Origin: Granulicella paludicola
GTDB lineage: Bacteria; Acidobacteriota; Terriglobia; Terriglobales; Acidobacteriaceae
DNA length: 64,000 nt
Direction: 5' to 3'
Assembly (NCBI RefSeq): GCF_025685545.1
Contig: NZ_JAGSYC010000025.1
Span: 372,001 to 436,000 of the forward strand
The position numbers and the translations under genes are program-made. Shown here in pieces: positions 31,216-40,199 of the stretch (positions within the stretch are counted from its first letter, which is position 1; the number at the start of each line of letters is the position of its first letter). The notes under the pieces were generated by a model. It saw nothing but the letters and a program-made list of their open reading frames with translations, was not told the DNA's origin and did not search any database.

Positions 31216-32088
31216 TCATGGCAGAGCGTTCCGAAGTTTGCGGGACGAGATCCGACGGAGAAGATTCCTGCCATCAGGGTCGCTTGCCGGGTTGAGCGGT
31301 AGAAACAGCGTCGTATCTTCGCGTCGGGCCAACAGGTTTTGCGAGACCGCATATTGCATAGCGTCGATCGCTGCCTGAGGGTTAGAACAGGTGACGCCGA
31401 GCCAGCCGGGATATTGAGGAACGATTGGTAATAGATCCGTGCTCCGCTGCATAAGACTGGCGACACGCTGGTAGTGATCGTGCGAAGCATCGTTTGACGG
31501 TTGCAGAAGTGGGAGCTCGATTTCAATTTCTGCGAAGAGATCGGCGATGGCCCACTGCTGCGAGGCGGGAATGTGATCGCGCCAGTAGTGTGTGGTTTTT
31601 GCGATAACGGTGATGACGTTCTTGATCTGCTTGTCGAGGCGGTAGTCAGGGCTGGCGGGAAGGTAGACCGTGGAGCCTTCGGCACGCACGGCGACGTTTT
31701 CCGTGGTGATGGCGCGGAGGAGCCAGCCTGCCATGACGTTGCTGGTGCAGCTGAGGCGGACCCAGCCGGGGGTGTCGGGTTCGTCGTCGAGTGCGGTGAC
31801 GAGCGTGATGCCGCGGCAGATCTCGCGGACGACTTGCTGATAGGGGATATGTTTTGAGGCGATGTCGGCTGCGGAGGCAGGTTGCAGCAGCGTGCCCTTA
31901 TGCGGCGGGCCGCCAGCGAGGGCGAGGTCGCAGAAGCTGCCCCAGATTTTGTCCCACGCCACTGTGCCGTCTGCGTTGTACTGAAGGCCTGCTGAGCCCA
32001 TGGAGGCGGGCGTTGCGGGCGTCTGCTGATACTGCGCGGGGATGAGCGTGCGGAGACGGTGCTGAAGGATGTCGAGTGTGGGGGCCAT
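31216..32088 (-). CDS. Unknown protein with an internal duplication
   Basis: A 290-residue protein without signal peptide or membrane helix. Its N-terminal third contains MGSAGLQYNADGTVAWDKIW and LAGGPPHKGTLLQPAS. The remainder holds two related units: PGWVRLSCTSNVMAGWLL... RAEGSTVYLPASP, and PGWLGVTCSNPQAAIDAM... RREDTTLFLPLNP. Matching positions (PGW, T/S-C, the Arg-Glu-x-T/S-T strand, LPxxP) suggest an internal repeat of about 60 residues. I do not recognise the family. ATG 32088 is preferred over the open frame to 32334, which is antisense-like Arg-rich sequence overlapping the DUF885 gene. It lies 50 bases downstream of that gene. Confidence 0.75.
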   Translation of the reverse strand: MAPTLDILQHRLRTLIPAQYQQTPATPASMGSAGLQYNADGTVAWDKIWGSFCDLALAGGPPHKGTLLQPASAADIASKHIPYQQVVREICRGITLVTALDDEPDTPGWVRLSCTSNVMAGWLLRAITTENVAVRAEGSTVYLPASPDYRLDKQIKNVITVIAKTTHYWRDHIPASQQWAIADLFAEIEIELPLLQPSNDASHDHYQRVASLMQRSTDLLPIVPQYPGWLGVTCSNPQAAIDAMQYAVSQNLLARREDTTLFLPLNPASDPDGRNLLRRISSRKLRNALP

Positions 32089-32138
32089 GGCTTGAAGAAG
32101 AAGCGGCAGACCTCGGGGTGAGGCCTGCCGCGAGTGGG

Positions 32139-33878
32139 TTAGTGAGACTTCTGCGCAGCGATCCAGTTGTCGATGCGCGCTTCGAGGACGTCGAGCGGTA
32201 GCACGCCGCCGGAGAGAACTTCGTCGTCGAAGGTGCGGATGTCGAACTTGGGACCGAGTTGATCCTTGGCGCGGGCGCGAAGCTTGAGGATAGTGAGCTG
32301 GCCGAGCTTGTAGCTGAGCGCCTGGCCGGGCCACGCGATGTAGCGGTCGGTTTCGGACTGCACTTCGGGTTCGTCGATGCCGACGGTGCGAAGGTGTTCG
32401 ACAACCTGATCGCGGGTCCAGCCTTTTTCGTGGATGCCGGTATCGACGACGAGGCGCATGGCGCGGAAGAGCTCGCTGCTGAGGCGACCGTAGTCGCTGA
32501 CGGGGTCCTGATAGAAGCCGACTTCTTTGCCGAGCTGCTCGGCGTAGAGTGCCCAGCCTTCGATGTAGCCGGAGTTGAAGAGGATGGTGCGGAACTTGGG
32601 GATGTTGGTGAGGCTGAGGGCGATCGAGATCTGCATGTGATGGCCGGGGATGCCTTCGTGGTAGGCGATGGATTCGTCGCCTACTAGCGAGCGATGCGCG
32701 AGGTCGGAGGTGGCGACGACGACGCGGCCGGGGCGTTTTCCGTCGGGCGTGCCCTCCTGGTAGTGCGTGGCCATGGCGGACTGGAAGGCGGGGATCGCTT
32801 CAACGGTGACGGGCTGTGCCGGGATGACGGTGAAGAGGTCTTTGAGCTTCGGCTGCATCTGCGCGATGTAGTGACGGTAGTCGTCGAGGATCTGCTCGGC
32901 AGAGGTGGGCTTGTATTTGGGGTTGGTGCTGAGGGACTTCTGGAAGGAGGCGTTGTCGGCGAAGCCCTGCTGTTTGGCGATGGCGGCCATCTGCGCCTCG
33001 ATGCGGGCGACTTCCTTCAGGCCGATTTCGTGAACCTCATTCGCGGTGAGATGCGTGGTGGTGGAGGAGACAATGTCGTTCTGATAGCGGGCCTGTCCGT
33101 TGGGCAACGAGGTGATGGCGAGCGTGGTGCGGCCGTGCGGATCGTAGTTGTTGACGAGGAAGGCCTTGAATGACTTGTATGCAGGGAAGACCTGCGTGTT
33201 GAGGGCGTCGGTGATCTCTTTGGTGAGGCGTTGCTGGTCGGCTGGTGAGATGGAGGCCGGAAACTTCTTCGTGGGGGTGAGGTATGGGTCTTCCGCGAGG
33301 ACGCCGTCGATCTGAGCCGGGATCTTTTCGAGGAGGAACTTCACGGGCATGAGGTTGTCCTTCATGCCGGCGCGCATCACGTCCTGGGTTTGCGAGAGCA
33401 CGCGGGGAATCTGATGAAGGCGGGCGATGTAGTCCTCGTAGTGCTTAACGGAGTCGAGCGGTACGGAGAGCGGTAGATCGGCGAGATCGGTAGGAGCACC
33501 GCCCATCTGGTTAACGGGCATCTCCCAGTCCTTGAAGCCGAAGTCGGTGATGCGCTGCTGCAGGGAGCGCAGCATGAGGTCGTGGGAGAGCTTGTCCTGC
33601 TCGGGGAAGCCGTTGGTGGAGATGGCCTGGAGTTTTGCGAGGAAGGCCTTGTTGACGTCGTTCGAGTGGACCTGGCCTGCAATGGAGGCGTCGGAGAGCT
33701 GATCGTTGTAGCGATAGTCGCCGAGCTGGGTGGCGAGTTCAGGCGAGAGCTTGAGGTCAGACTGATACTGCTGCTCGAAGAGATCGTTCTGTGCCGCGAG
33801 GCGGCTGGCGACGGGGGCCGTCTGGGCGAAGGCTGTCGTGGCGAAGAGAGAGGCTAGGAGGAGGGGATGAAATCGCAT
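32139..33878 (-). CDS. DUF885 exported protein (predicted metallopeptidase-like)
   Basis: A 579-residue protein with a signal peptide (MRFHPLLLASLFATTAFA) followed by one long DUF885 domain. The characteristic metal-site segment AYHEGIPGHHMQ lies at about residues 403-414, followed by GYIEGWALYAEQLGKEVGFY and a late GQALSYKLGQL. The family is thought to be zinc-dependent carboxypeptidase-like, but substrates of bacterial members are mostly unknown. Likely periplasmic. Confidence 0.88.
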   Translation of the reverse strand: MRFHPLLLASLFATTAFAQTAPVASRLAAQNDLFEQQYQSDLKLSPELATQLGDYRYNDQLSDASIAGQVHSNDVNKAFLAKLQAISTNGFPEQDKLSHDLMLRSLQQRITDFGFKDWEMPVNQMGGAPTDLADLPLSVPLDSVKHYEDYIARLHQIPRVLSQTQDVMRAGMKDNLMPVKFLLEKIPAQIDGVLAEDPYLTPTKKFPASISPADQQRLTKEITDALNTQVFPAYKSFKAFLVNNYDPHGRTTLAITSLPNGQARYQNDIVSSTTTHLTANEVHEIGLKEVARIEAQMAAIAKQQGFADNASFQKSLSTNPKYKPTSAEQILDDYRHYIAQMQPKLKDLFTVIPAQPVTVEAIPAFQSAMATHYQEGTPDGKRPGRVVVATSDLAHRSLVGDESIAYHEGIPGHHMQISIALSLTNIPKFRTILFNSGYIEGWALYAEQLGKEVGFYQDPVSDYGRLSSELFRAMRLVVDTGIHEKGWTRDQVVEHLRTVGIDEPEVQSETDRYIAWPGQALSYKLGQLTILKLRARAKDQLGPKFDIRTFDDEVLSGGVLPLDVLEARIDNWIAAQKSH

Positions 33879-34008
33879 TGACTCAAAAGCTAGCAGATTT
33901 GAGGGGAGAACGATATTGCTGGGGGCGTTGGCTGCGACTCGATCATGCTGTTGCGATGTTGATATGGTTTATCGACAGCATGTTTCGGAGTCGAAGGTGG
34001 AGGTTGCG

Positions 34009-34494
34009 ATGTCTCTACGCAGAGTGATGGTTTTGATACTGTTTGTCGCTGCGCTGCAACCGCTTGCTCGTGCGCAGCAGTCGCGCGATGAGGCGGAGGT
34101 GCGAGCGGTGCTGGCACGCGAGACAGAGGGTTGGGACCAGTTCGATGCGAAGAAGGTGGCGTCGACGTTTACGAGTGATGCGATCTGGCAGAATCCGTTT
34201 GGGGTGCGGCTGCATGGCTCGGCAGAGATCGAGAAGTTTCTTACGGACCTGCTGGCTCGGCCAGGGTATCGGGCGGGGAAAGATACTGCGCCGACACGGA
34301 TTCTGGATGTGCGGATCACTTCGCCAACGACGGCCGCTGTGTGGAGCGATGAACAGATTGAAGGGCTAGTGAATGACGTGAGCGGGCACCCGATGGCGCC
34401 GCGACATTCCTACTATCTGAAGGTGCTGGTGAAAAAGGATGGCGTGTGGAAGGTCAGCGACGCGCTGATTATGGACATCATTCACTTGAAGTAA
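34009..34494 (+). CDS. Exported SnoaL-like (NTF2-fold) protein
   Basis: A 161-residue protein: signal peptide (MVLILFVAALQPLARA) and a cone-shaped NTF2/SnoaL-like domain of the SgcJ/EcaC group, recognised from RAVLARETEGWDQFDAKKVASTFTSDAIWQNPFG and a C-terminal KKDGVWKVSDALIM. Members are small-molecule-binding or enzyme-like; the ligand here is unknown. ATG 34009 is chosen because GGTGGAGG lies five bases upstream; further upstream codons have no ribosome site. Confidence 0.82.
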   Translation: MSLRRVMVLILFVAALQPLARAQQSRDEAEVRAVLARETEGWDQFDAKKVASTFTSDAIWQNPFGVRLHGSAEIEKFLTDLLARPGYRAGKDTAPTRILDVRITSPTTAAVWSDEQIEGLVNDVSGHPMAPRHSYYLKVLVKKDGVWKVSDALIMDIIHLK

Positions 34495-34533
34495 TACGGG
34501 CATGACAGGCTGTTACAAAAGCCTACGTTTAGC

Positions 34534-34569
34534 GTGACAATTCGTGACACAGCATGACTCAATGTGACC
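34534..34569 (+). promoter_or_regulatory. Four GTGAC repeats at exact 10-base spacing
   Basis: GTGACA at 34534 and 34544, ATGACT at 34554 and GTGACC at 34564: four units each starting 10 bases after the last, so on one face of the helix. They lie 76-111 bases before the next start codon and look like binding sites for a regulator acting as a row of monomers, as for OmpR/PhoB-type direct repeats (those usually 11 apart). Confidence 0.5.
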
Positions 34570-34644
34570 GCACGGGGTGCGGGGATGATTTCTTCTAGGG
34601 AAGTCACAGGGAAATCATACTTCACACACTTAGGAGATACACAC

Positions 34645-35007
34645 ATGACCCTCACTTCCAAGACCTTTGCGCTCGGCCTCTTCCTTTCACTCGGCATGAC
34701 TTCGGCGTTTGCCCAGTCTAACCACAGCTCGATCCACGGCACGGTGCTTGACCCGTCCGGCGCGCTGATCCCCAAAGCGCAGGTGATTGTCACCGGTGCA
34801 GATGGTTTTACGCGCACGCTCGAGAGCGATGACGCAGGAGCGTTCGAGTTATCGAACCTGACTGCGGGCAGCTATTCCGTGAGCATCAACGCTGCGGGCT
34901 TTACGCCTGCATTGGCGGGTGTCGACGTGGCAGAAGACAAAGTTGCCGAGGAGAGCGTGACGCTCGGGATTTCGGTGAACCAGGAGATTGAGGTTTCGGC
35001 GAACTAA
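34645..35007 (+). CDS. Exported carboxypeptidase-regulatory-like (Ig-fold) protein
   Basis: A 120-residue protein: signal peptide (FALGLFLSLGMTSAFA) and one CarboxypepD_reg-like domain (SIHGTVLDPSGALIPKAQVIV, then DDAGAFELSNLTAGSYSVSINAAGF). The same module starts the large TonB-dependent Oar-like receptors common in Acidobacteria. Here it ends after EIEVSAN with a normal stop, so it is either a true stand-alone module or a remnant of such a receptor. ATG 34645 follows TAGGAGA at a good distance. A terminator follows. Confidence 0.82.
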   Translation: MTLTSKTFALGLFLSLGMTSAFAQSNHSSIHGTVLDPSGALIPKAQVIVTGADGFTRTLESDDAGAFELSNLTAGSYSVSINAAGFTPALAGVDVAEDKVAEESVTLGISVNQEIEVSAN

Positions 35008-35034
35008 GTTGGCATGAGCGAGGTTTGTAGGAAC

Positions 35035-35069
35035 AAAGCCCTTTCGATCCTGGCGACCGAAAGGGCTTT
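35035..35069. terminator. Bidirectional terminator before the gltX end
   Basis: A 12-bp stem aaagccctttcg / cgaaagggcttt with an 11-base loop and a TTTT end, between convergent genes. Confidence 0.82.
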
Positions 35070-35083
35070 TAGCGTGACACTGG

Positions 35084-36610
35084 CTACGAACGTTTCGGCA
35101 ACTTCTGGAAGGCGATGAAGCGCCTCATGCGATCGAGCGTGCGGGCCTTGCCGAAGACGATGAGGCTTTCGACCAGCGGCGGTGAGGTGGTGCTGCCGGT
35201 GAGGATGGCGCGAAGGAGCATGAAGTTTTCTTTGACGCTCCATTCCTTCGCTTCGCCGAGAGCCTTGAGTGCGGCGGTGATGGAGTCGAGGTCCCAGGCG
35301 GCGGCTTCGAGCGTGGTGAGCTGCTCTTCGGCGAACTTGATCGTGTCGGCGGGCTCGCGCTTCTTGGGAATCCAGACGATGTCGGGGGGCATGACGTTGT
35401 CCGAGAAGAGGAAACCGGTCATGTCGCCGAACTGGCCGATGTTTTCGATACGGGTCTGGATGAGCGAGCCGACGGCGCGGAGGTAGGCGTCGGAGAAGAG
35501 CGTGGAACGCAGTGTGGCGAAGAACTCATCCGGCGACTGCTTGCGGATGTACTCGCCGTTGAGCCACTTGAGCTTGACGAGATCGAAGACCGGGCCGCCG
35601 AGGGAGATGCGCGCGAAGTCATACTTCTCGATCATCTCGGCGAGCGAGAAGATGTCGCCTTCCTTGGTGTTGAGGCCTTTCGAGACGATCTCCTGCTCGG
35701 TGGGCTGGGCCATGCCGCCGCCCATGAGGCCGAGGAAGTTGAGCATCGCCTGCGGCAGGTAACCGGACTCGCGGTAGTAGTTGAGCGAGACGGGATTTTT
35801 GCGCTTGGAGATCTTAGACTTGTCGATGTTGCGCAGCAGCGGCATGTGCCAGAACTTGGGCAGCTCCCAGCCGAAAGCGTTGTAAAGCAGCACATGCTTA
35901 GGCGTGGAGCTGATCCACTCCTCAGCGCGGATCACGTCGGTGATCTGCATGAGGTGATCATCGACGACGTTCGCGAGGTGGTAGGTGGGGAAGCCGTCGG
36001 ACTTCATCAGTACCTGGTCGTCGACGTTGTTGTGATCGAAGGTGATCTCGCCGCGCAGCTCGTCGCGGAAGGTGGTCGAGCCGGTAGCGGGGACCTTGAG
36101 ACGCACGGTGTACTGGCGGCCTTCGGCTTCGAAGGCGGCGATCTGCTCGGCGGTCAGCTCGCGGTGGGCGCCGTTGTAGCGCGGCGGCATCTTGGCGGCG
36201 ATCTGCGACTGGCGCATCGCCTCGAGCTCTTCGGCGGTCTCGAAGGATTTGTACGCGGTGCCGTTAGCGAGGAGGATTTCGACGTGCTCGCGATAGATTT
36301 CGGTGCGCTCGGACTGGCGATAGGGTCCGTAGGGGCCGCCGACGTCGGGACCTTCCTGCCAGGTGAGGCCGACCCACTTGAGGGCGTCGAAGATCATTTG
36401 CTCGCTGGTGGAGACGAAGCGGGTGCGGTCGGTGTCTTCGATGCGCAGCACAAACTGGCCGCCGCGCTGGGTGGCGAAGAGATAGTTGAGCAGGCCGATG
36501 TAGGCGGTGCCGACGTGCGGGTCGCCTGTGGGCGAAGGAGCAATGCGGACGCGGGTGGGGCGGGAGTCGTGCGAAGGAGCGGCGGGAGTTATTGCGGAGG
36601 TCTCTGTCAT
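35084..36610 (-). CDS. gltX: Glutamyl-tRNA synthetase
   Basis: A 508-residue class I synthetase. The HIGH-type motif is PSPTGDPHVGTAYIGL (about residues 27-42) and the KMSKS-type motif is DKSKISKRK (about 270). The central part has FPTYHLANVVDDHLMQITDVIRAEEW, characteristic of GluRS, and the last third is the helical anticodon-binding domain. Length is usual. Whether it is discriminating or also charges tRNA-Gln cannot be judged here. It starts at ATG 36610. Confidence 0.95.
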   Translation of the reverse strand: MTETSAITPAAPSHDSRPTRVRIAPSPTGDPHVGTAYIGLLNYLFATQRGGQFVLRIEDTDRTRFVSTSEQMIFDALKWVGLTWQEGPDVGGPYGPYRQSERTEIYREHVEILLANGTAYKSFETAEELEAMRQSQIAAKMPPRYNGAHRELTAEQIAAFEAEGRQYTVRLKVPATGSTTFRDELRGEITFDHNNVDDQVLMKSDGFPTYHLANVVDDHLMQITDVIRAEEWISSTPKHVLLYNAFGWELPKFWHMPLLRNIDKSKISKRKNPVSLNYYRESGYLPQAMLNFLGLMGGGMAQPTEQEIVSKGLNTKEGDIFSLAEMIEKYDFARISLGGPVFDLVKLKWLNGEYIRKQSPDEFFATLRSTLFSDAYLRAVGSLIQTRIENIGQFGDMTGFLFSDNVMPPDIVWIPKKREPADTIKFAEEQLTTLEAAAWDLDSITAALKALGEAKEWSVKENFMLLRAILTGSTTSPPLVESLIVFGKARTLDRMRRFIAFQKLPKRS

Positions 36611-36679
36611 CGAAGTTGTCTACTTCGATGTTAACAGAGTGTCGCCCGGTTCCAGATGCCCGTCTCGAACGGCAAAAGC

Positions 36680-36711
36680 AAGGCGCGACTCGCTGAGGAG
36701 AGTCGCGCCTT
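36680..36711 (-). terminator. Intrinsic terminator after the SDR gene
   Basis: A 12-bp stem aaggcgcgactc / gagtcgcgcctt with an eight-base loop; on the minus strand it is followed by GCTTTTG, about 45 bases past the stop. Confidence 0.75.
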
Positions 36712-36755
36712 TGGCTGTAGCGGGCGTGCCGATTTCGTTGGCGTGCCGGACGGCC

Positions 36756-37502
36756 TTAGCGAGCGCCGCCGGCGGCATTGATGAGCTGGCCGTTGATCCA
36801 GCCGGAATCGTCGGAAGCGAGGAAGACGGCAGCGGTGGCGATGTCGTCAGGCTGACCGATGCGGCCGAGTGGGGTGACAGCAGCAGCTCCCTTGTGGAAG
36901 TCGGAGCCGATGAAGCCGGCGGTGTGTGTGCCTTCGGTTTCGACCAGGCCTGGGTTTAGCGCGTTGACGCGGATGCCCTTGGGACCAAGCTCCAACGAGA
37001 GGACGCCGGTGATGGCATCGACGGCTCCCTTTGTGCCGGTGTAGACGGCGCTGGCTGGGGGCGTGATGCGGCTAACGAGCGAGCCGATGTTGATGATGCT
37101 GCCACCCTTGGGCAAGTGCTTGGCAGCGGCCTGCGAGGTGAGCAGAAGACCGAGCACGTTTACGTTGAACTGCTTGTGGAAGTGCTCTTCATCGATGGCC
37201 TCGAGGGGGCGCATCTCGTACACGCCCGAGTTGTTCACGAGGACGTCGAGCTTTCCGTAGGTCTTGATGGCGGCGTCGATGATGGCATTTGCGTCGGCGA
37301 CCTTGGAGACGTCACCCTTGACGGTGACGGCCTTGCCGCCTGCTTCGGTGATGGCCTTGACGACGGCCTCTGCGCCGGTCTTGTCGGAGGCGTAGTTGAC
37401 GACGACGGAGGCACCAGCAGCTCCGAGTGACTTGGCGATGGCGGCTCCAATGCCCTTGGACCCGCCGGTGACGACCGCTACTTTTCCTGTAAGAGTGCTC
37501 AT
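36756..37502 (-). CDS. Short-chain dehydrogenase/reductase
   Basis: A 248-residue classical SDR with Rossmann fold: coenzyme motif TGGSKGIGAAIA (about residues 12-23), LVNNSGVYE, catalytic Ser in NIGSLVSRI, YTGTKGA (Tyr and Lys), then NALNPGLVETEG and a C-terminal GQLINAAGG. Cytosolic NAD(P)H-dependent oxidoreductase of unknown substrate, similar to 3-oxoacyl-ACP reductase and glucose dehydrogenase types. ATG 37502 is chosen because AGGAG lies seven bases upstream; the 30 extra codons upstream have no family similarity. Confidence 0.92.
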   Translation of the reverse strand: MSTLTGKVAVVTGGSKGIGAAIAKSLGAAGASVVVNYASDKTGAEAVVKAITEAGGKAVTVKGDVSKVADANAIIDAAIKTYGKLDVLVNNSGVYEMRPLEAIDEEHFHKQFNVNVLGLLLTSQAAAKHLPKGGSIINIGSLVSRITPPASAVYTGTKGAVDAITGVLSLELGPKGIRVNALNPGLVETEGTHTAGFIGSDFHKGAAAVTPLGRIGQPDDIATAAVFLASDDSGWINGQLINAAGGAR

Positions 37503-37710
37503 TTCAAATCTCCTTGTGTCGATATCGCTTTGATATTTCGACAGCCATCGAATTGATGTGGCGGGGAGCGAGAAGGATTCAAAGTCGACCAAAACTTTTC
37601 ATCGCGTATGAAATGCAGCCGACGGGACTTGAGTTGAGCGGCGGTCGAGCAGTCCGTGGTGGGACGGGTGTGATTGAATCGAGAGGTTTCACGGGCAAGG
37701 AGCCTTTGCG

Positions 37711-38454
37711 ATGCTCAATCTCAAACGACGTGCGATTGCTGTAAGTCTATGTCTCTCCTGCCTCGTGGCTGAGGCACACACTCAAAGCGCGATACCCAGT
37801 CCGCAGACATCGCCGTTCTATGAAGCTCGTGCGAAGCACGATCCCGATGGCACGGGCATGTTCTACATGGGGCGGGAGATTGCTCAGGTGATGGGCGCTG
37901 GCGGTATTGCGTGGCTGGACCGGAGCCAGCGAGACACGGAGGAGCATCCAGCCGAAGTGCTCGCCGCATTGCATCTTCGTCCTGGCGAGGTCGTTGCGGA
38001 CCTGGGAGCGGGATCGGGCTATTTTACGTTTCGCATGGTACCGCAGGTTGGTGAGACGGGAAAGGTCATCGCCGTCGATGTCCAGGACGAGATGTTGCAG
38101 ACACTCCATCAACGCGCCGCCGCCATGAAGGTGACGAACGTCGAGGTCGTGAAGGGAACGGAGACAGATCCGCATCTTCCCCCCGGGGCTGTCGATCTGG
38201 TGCTGATGGTGGACGTGTATCACGAGCTGGCTTACCCACGCGAGGTAATGGAGAGGGTGCGTGAGTCTCTGAAGCCGAAGGGGCGGGTGGTCTTCGTCGA
38301 GTATCGGAAGGAAGACCCTGAGGTCCAGATCAAGGAGGTGCACAAGATGTCTGTGTACCAGTTGGAGAAGGAGATGAATGCGGTGGGATTGGTGCGCGTG
38401 CGCACGGTGGAGACGCTGCCACTGCAGCACATCGTTATCTTCCAGAAGAAGTGA
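37711..38454 (+). CDS. Class I SAM-dependent methyltransferase with a signal peptide
   Basis: A 247-residue protein with a Rossmann methyltransferase domain: motif I ADLGAGSGYFTFRM (about residues 91-104), an acidic end of strand 2 (VIAVDVQDEM), VDLVLMVDVYHELAY and a KPKGRVVFVEYR segment. The first 25 residues look like a signal peptide (RAIAVSLCLSCLVAEAHTQS), and a conserved-looking FYMGREIAQVMGAGGIAWLDR segment precedes the domain. An exported methyltransferase would lack an obvious SAM supply, so either the N-terminus is a membrane anchor or the role differs. AAGGAG eight bases before ATG supports the start. Confidence 0.85.
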   Translation: MLNLKRRAIAVSLCLSCLVAEAHTQSAIPSPQTSPFYEARAKHDPDGTGMFYMGREIAQVMGAGGIAWLDRSQRDTEEHPAEVLAALHLRPGEVVADLGAGSGYFTFRMVPQVGETGKVIAVDVQDEMLQTLHQRAAAMKVTNVEVVKGTETDPHLPPGAVDLVLMVDVYHELAYPREVMERVRESLKPKGRVVFVEYRKEDPEVQIKEVHKMSVYQLEKEMNAVGLVRVRTVETLPLQHIVIFQKK

Positions 38455-38489
38455 CGAAATGGCCTGATGGTGGCAACCGCTTGCGAGGG

Positions 38490-40133
38490 TCAGATCTTGG
38501 ACGTCTGGAAGGGAAGGAAGATGGAGAACACCGTGCCGTGGGCATCGGGGAGGGTAGAACTGCGAACTCGCAGACTACCGGCGTGCCTGTCGATAATCTC
38601 TTTACTTACCCAAAGACCCAGACCGTTTCCGTTGATGCCCTTGGTGGTGTAGAAGGCCTCGAAGAGCCGACCCTGGACTTCCGATGACATTCCGTTACCG
38701 GTGTCTGCGATGGTGAGAGTGATGCCTCTGGCGCCGGTAGGCCAGTGGGTACCCGTACGGCTTCTTACGAGCAGGCGGCCTCCGCTCGTGTGCATGGCGT
38801 CGATGGCGTTTCCGATGATGTTGTTCAGAACCTGGCGGATTTCTCCATCGAAGCATTTGACCCGCTCCGATGTGCGATCCCTGAACTCCACATGGATGCC
38901 AGCATTCACGATGCGGCCCTGCTGAATCGCTAATACGCTTTCGAGCAACTCATGCGCTGTGACGCTGAGAGCGCTGGTGGACTGTTTATAGAAGCGGAGC
39001 GTCTGATTGGTGATGGCCGAGGCGCGGCGCAATTCCCGATCAGCGGTCTCGAGGTATTCATTGGCGGTGAGTTTATCGCTTGCGCCGCGAGCGAGATAGA
39101 TCAGGTTGGTAACCGATTCGAGAGGGTTGTTGATCTCATGCGCAATGGATGCGGCGAGTCTGCCGACGGCGGCGAGCTTTTCGTTGCGGATGAGGATGGC
39201 TTCGGCCTTCTTCTGACCGGTGGTCTCGATGCTTGCGGCGGCGATGCCGATGATCTCGCCTGTAGTCGAGCGCACGGGAACGTAGTTGCTTTGCCAGCTT
39301 CGCAGTTCTCCGGGGCGCGTGGCGATCTCTCCTTCCGCGGTGACGTTCATCAGGGGAGTACCCTTCGCGACCTGCAATAACTGATGTCGCAGCGTTGGCA
39401 CATTGGAGGCGAGGTCGAAGATGCTGGTGCCTGTTACTTCGGCGACCGTTGAGTCCAGCATCTCGGCCAACTTGGTGTTGACGCGGACGTAGCGAAAATC
39501 TATGGGGTCAATGAGGGCAGAGGCGACGGCGCCGCTGTCATACATGGCATCAAGTTCGGCGTGGGTGTGGCGCAGCTGCGCTTCGCTTTCCGTGAGCTGA
39601 CGCATGGCGCGTTCGCCTTCGGTGTGGTCGACGATGGTCTGGAAGAGACCCTGGATCCTGGGTCCGTCCGGAGTCTCCGTCCAGATGGGGCTATTCGTGA
39701 GTGTGCAGATTTTCTCGGAGAACTCGCCGTCGAGAAGGATTTTGAACGGCACCTTATCAAAAAGATTTGATTCGCCGACCGTCAGCGGCGGCGTGATGAT
39801 GGCTTTGGCCTGCTCGCGAATTTCATCCCACACATCGAGAAACGGCTTGCCTAGAGCGGATGGCTTGTTGCCGAGCAGCGGTTGATAGAGATCGTTGTAG
39901 ATCAGCAGCTTGTCTGCGCTCCAAAGGATGCAGGAGATCAGTTTAGAGGAGAGTAGAAGATTGACTGCGACCACCAACTCGCTAGGCCAGGAGGAGATTG
40001 GACCAAGGATGGTTTGCTCCCAGGCGTGGCTGCGAATCTGGTCCGCCATCTGACTGTGGCCGACGATGCGGGAGGGGCGGTTCATTAAAGCTGAATCGTC
40101 CGACACGGTCGCAGATATAGAGAGATTCTCCAT
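38490..40133 (-). CDS. PAS-domain sensor histidine kinase
   Basis: A 547-residue two-component kinase without clear membrane helices, so likely a soluble sensor. Two PAS-like regions (about residues 30-170 and 185-300, the second with YDSGAVASALIDP and VRSTTGEIIGIAAASIE) precede the H-box SIAHEINNPLESV, an N-box (VLNNIIGNAIDAM), G1 (IADTGNGMSSEV) and G2 (GNGLGLWVSKEI). No response regulator gene adjoins it. ATG 40133 (MENLSIS) is taken as the start; TTG 40169 would add 12 residues. Confidence 0.88.
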   Translation of the reverse strand: MENLSISATVSDDSALMNRPSRIVGHSQMADQIRSHAWEQTILGPISSWPSELVVAVNLLLSSKLISCILWSADKLLIYNDLYQPLLGNKPSALGKPFLDVWDEIREQAKAIITPPLTVGESNLFDKVPFKILLDGEFSEKICTLTNSPIWTETPDGPRIQGLFQTIVDHTEGERAMRQLTESEAQLRHTHAELDAMYDSGAVASALIDPIDFRYVRVNTKLAEMLDSTVAEVTGTSIFDLASNVPTLRHQLLQVAKGTPLMNVTAEGEIATRPGELRSWQSNYVPVRSTTGEIIGIAAASIETTGQKKAEAILIRNEKLAAVGRLAASIAHEINNPLESVTNLIYLARGASDKLTANEYLETADRELRRASAITNQTLRFYKQSTSALSVTAHELLESVLAIQQGRIVNAGIHVEFRDRTSERVKCFDGEIRQVLNNIIGNAIDAMHTSGGRLLVRSRTGTHWPTGARGITLTIADTGNGMSSEVQGRLFEAFYTTKGINGNGLGLWVSKEIIDRHAGSLRVRSSTLPDAHGTVFSIFLPFQTSKI

Positions 40134-40199
40134 ACCTACAGAGTGCTGGATTTTGCTGCTATTGGGCAACTGTCGGCGGAGGGTACTTCAGGGGTAAGG

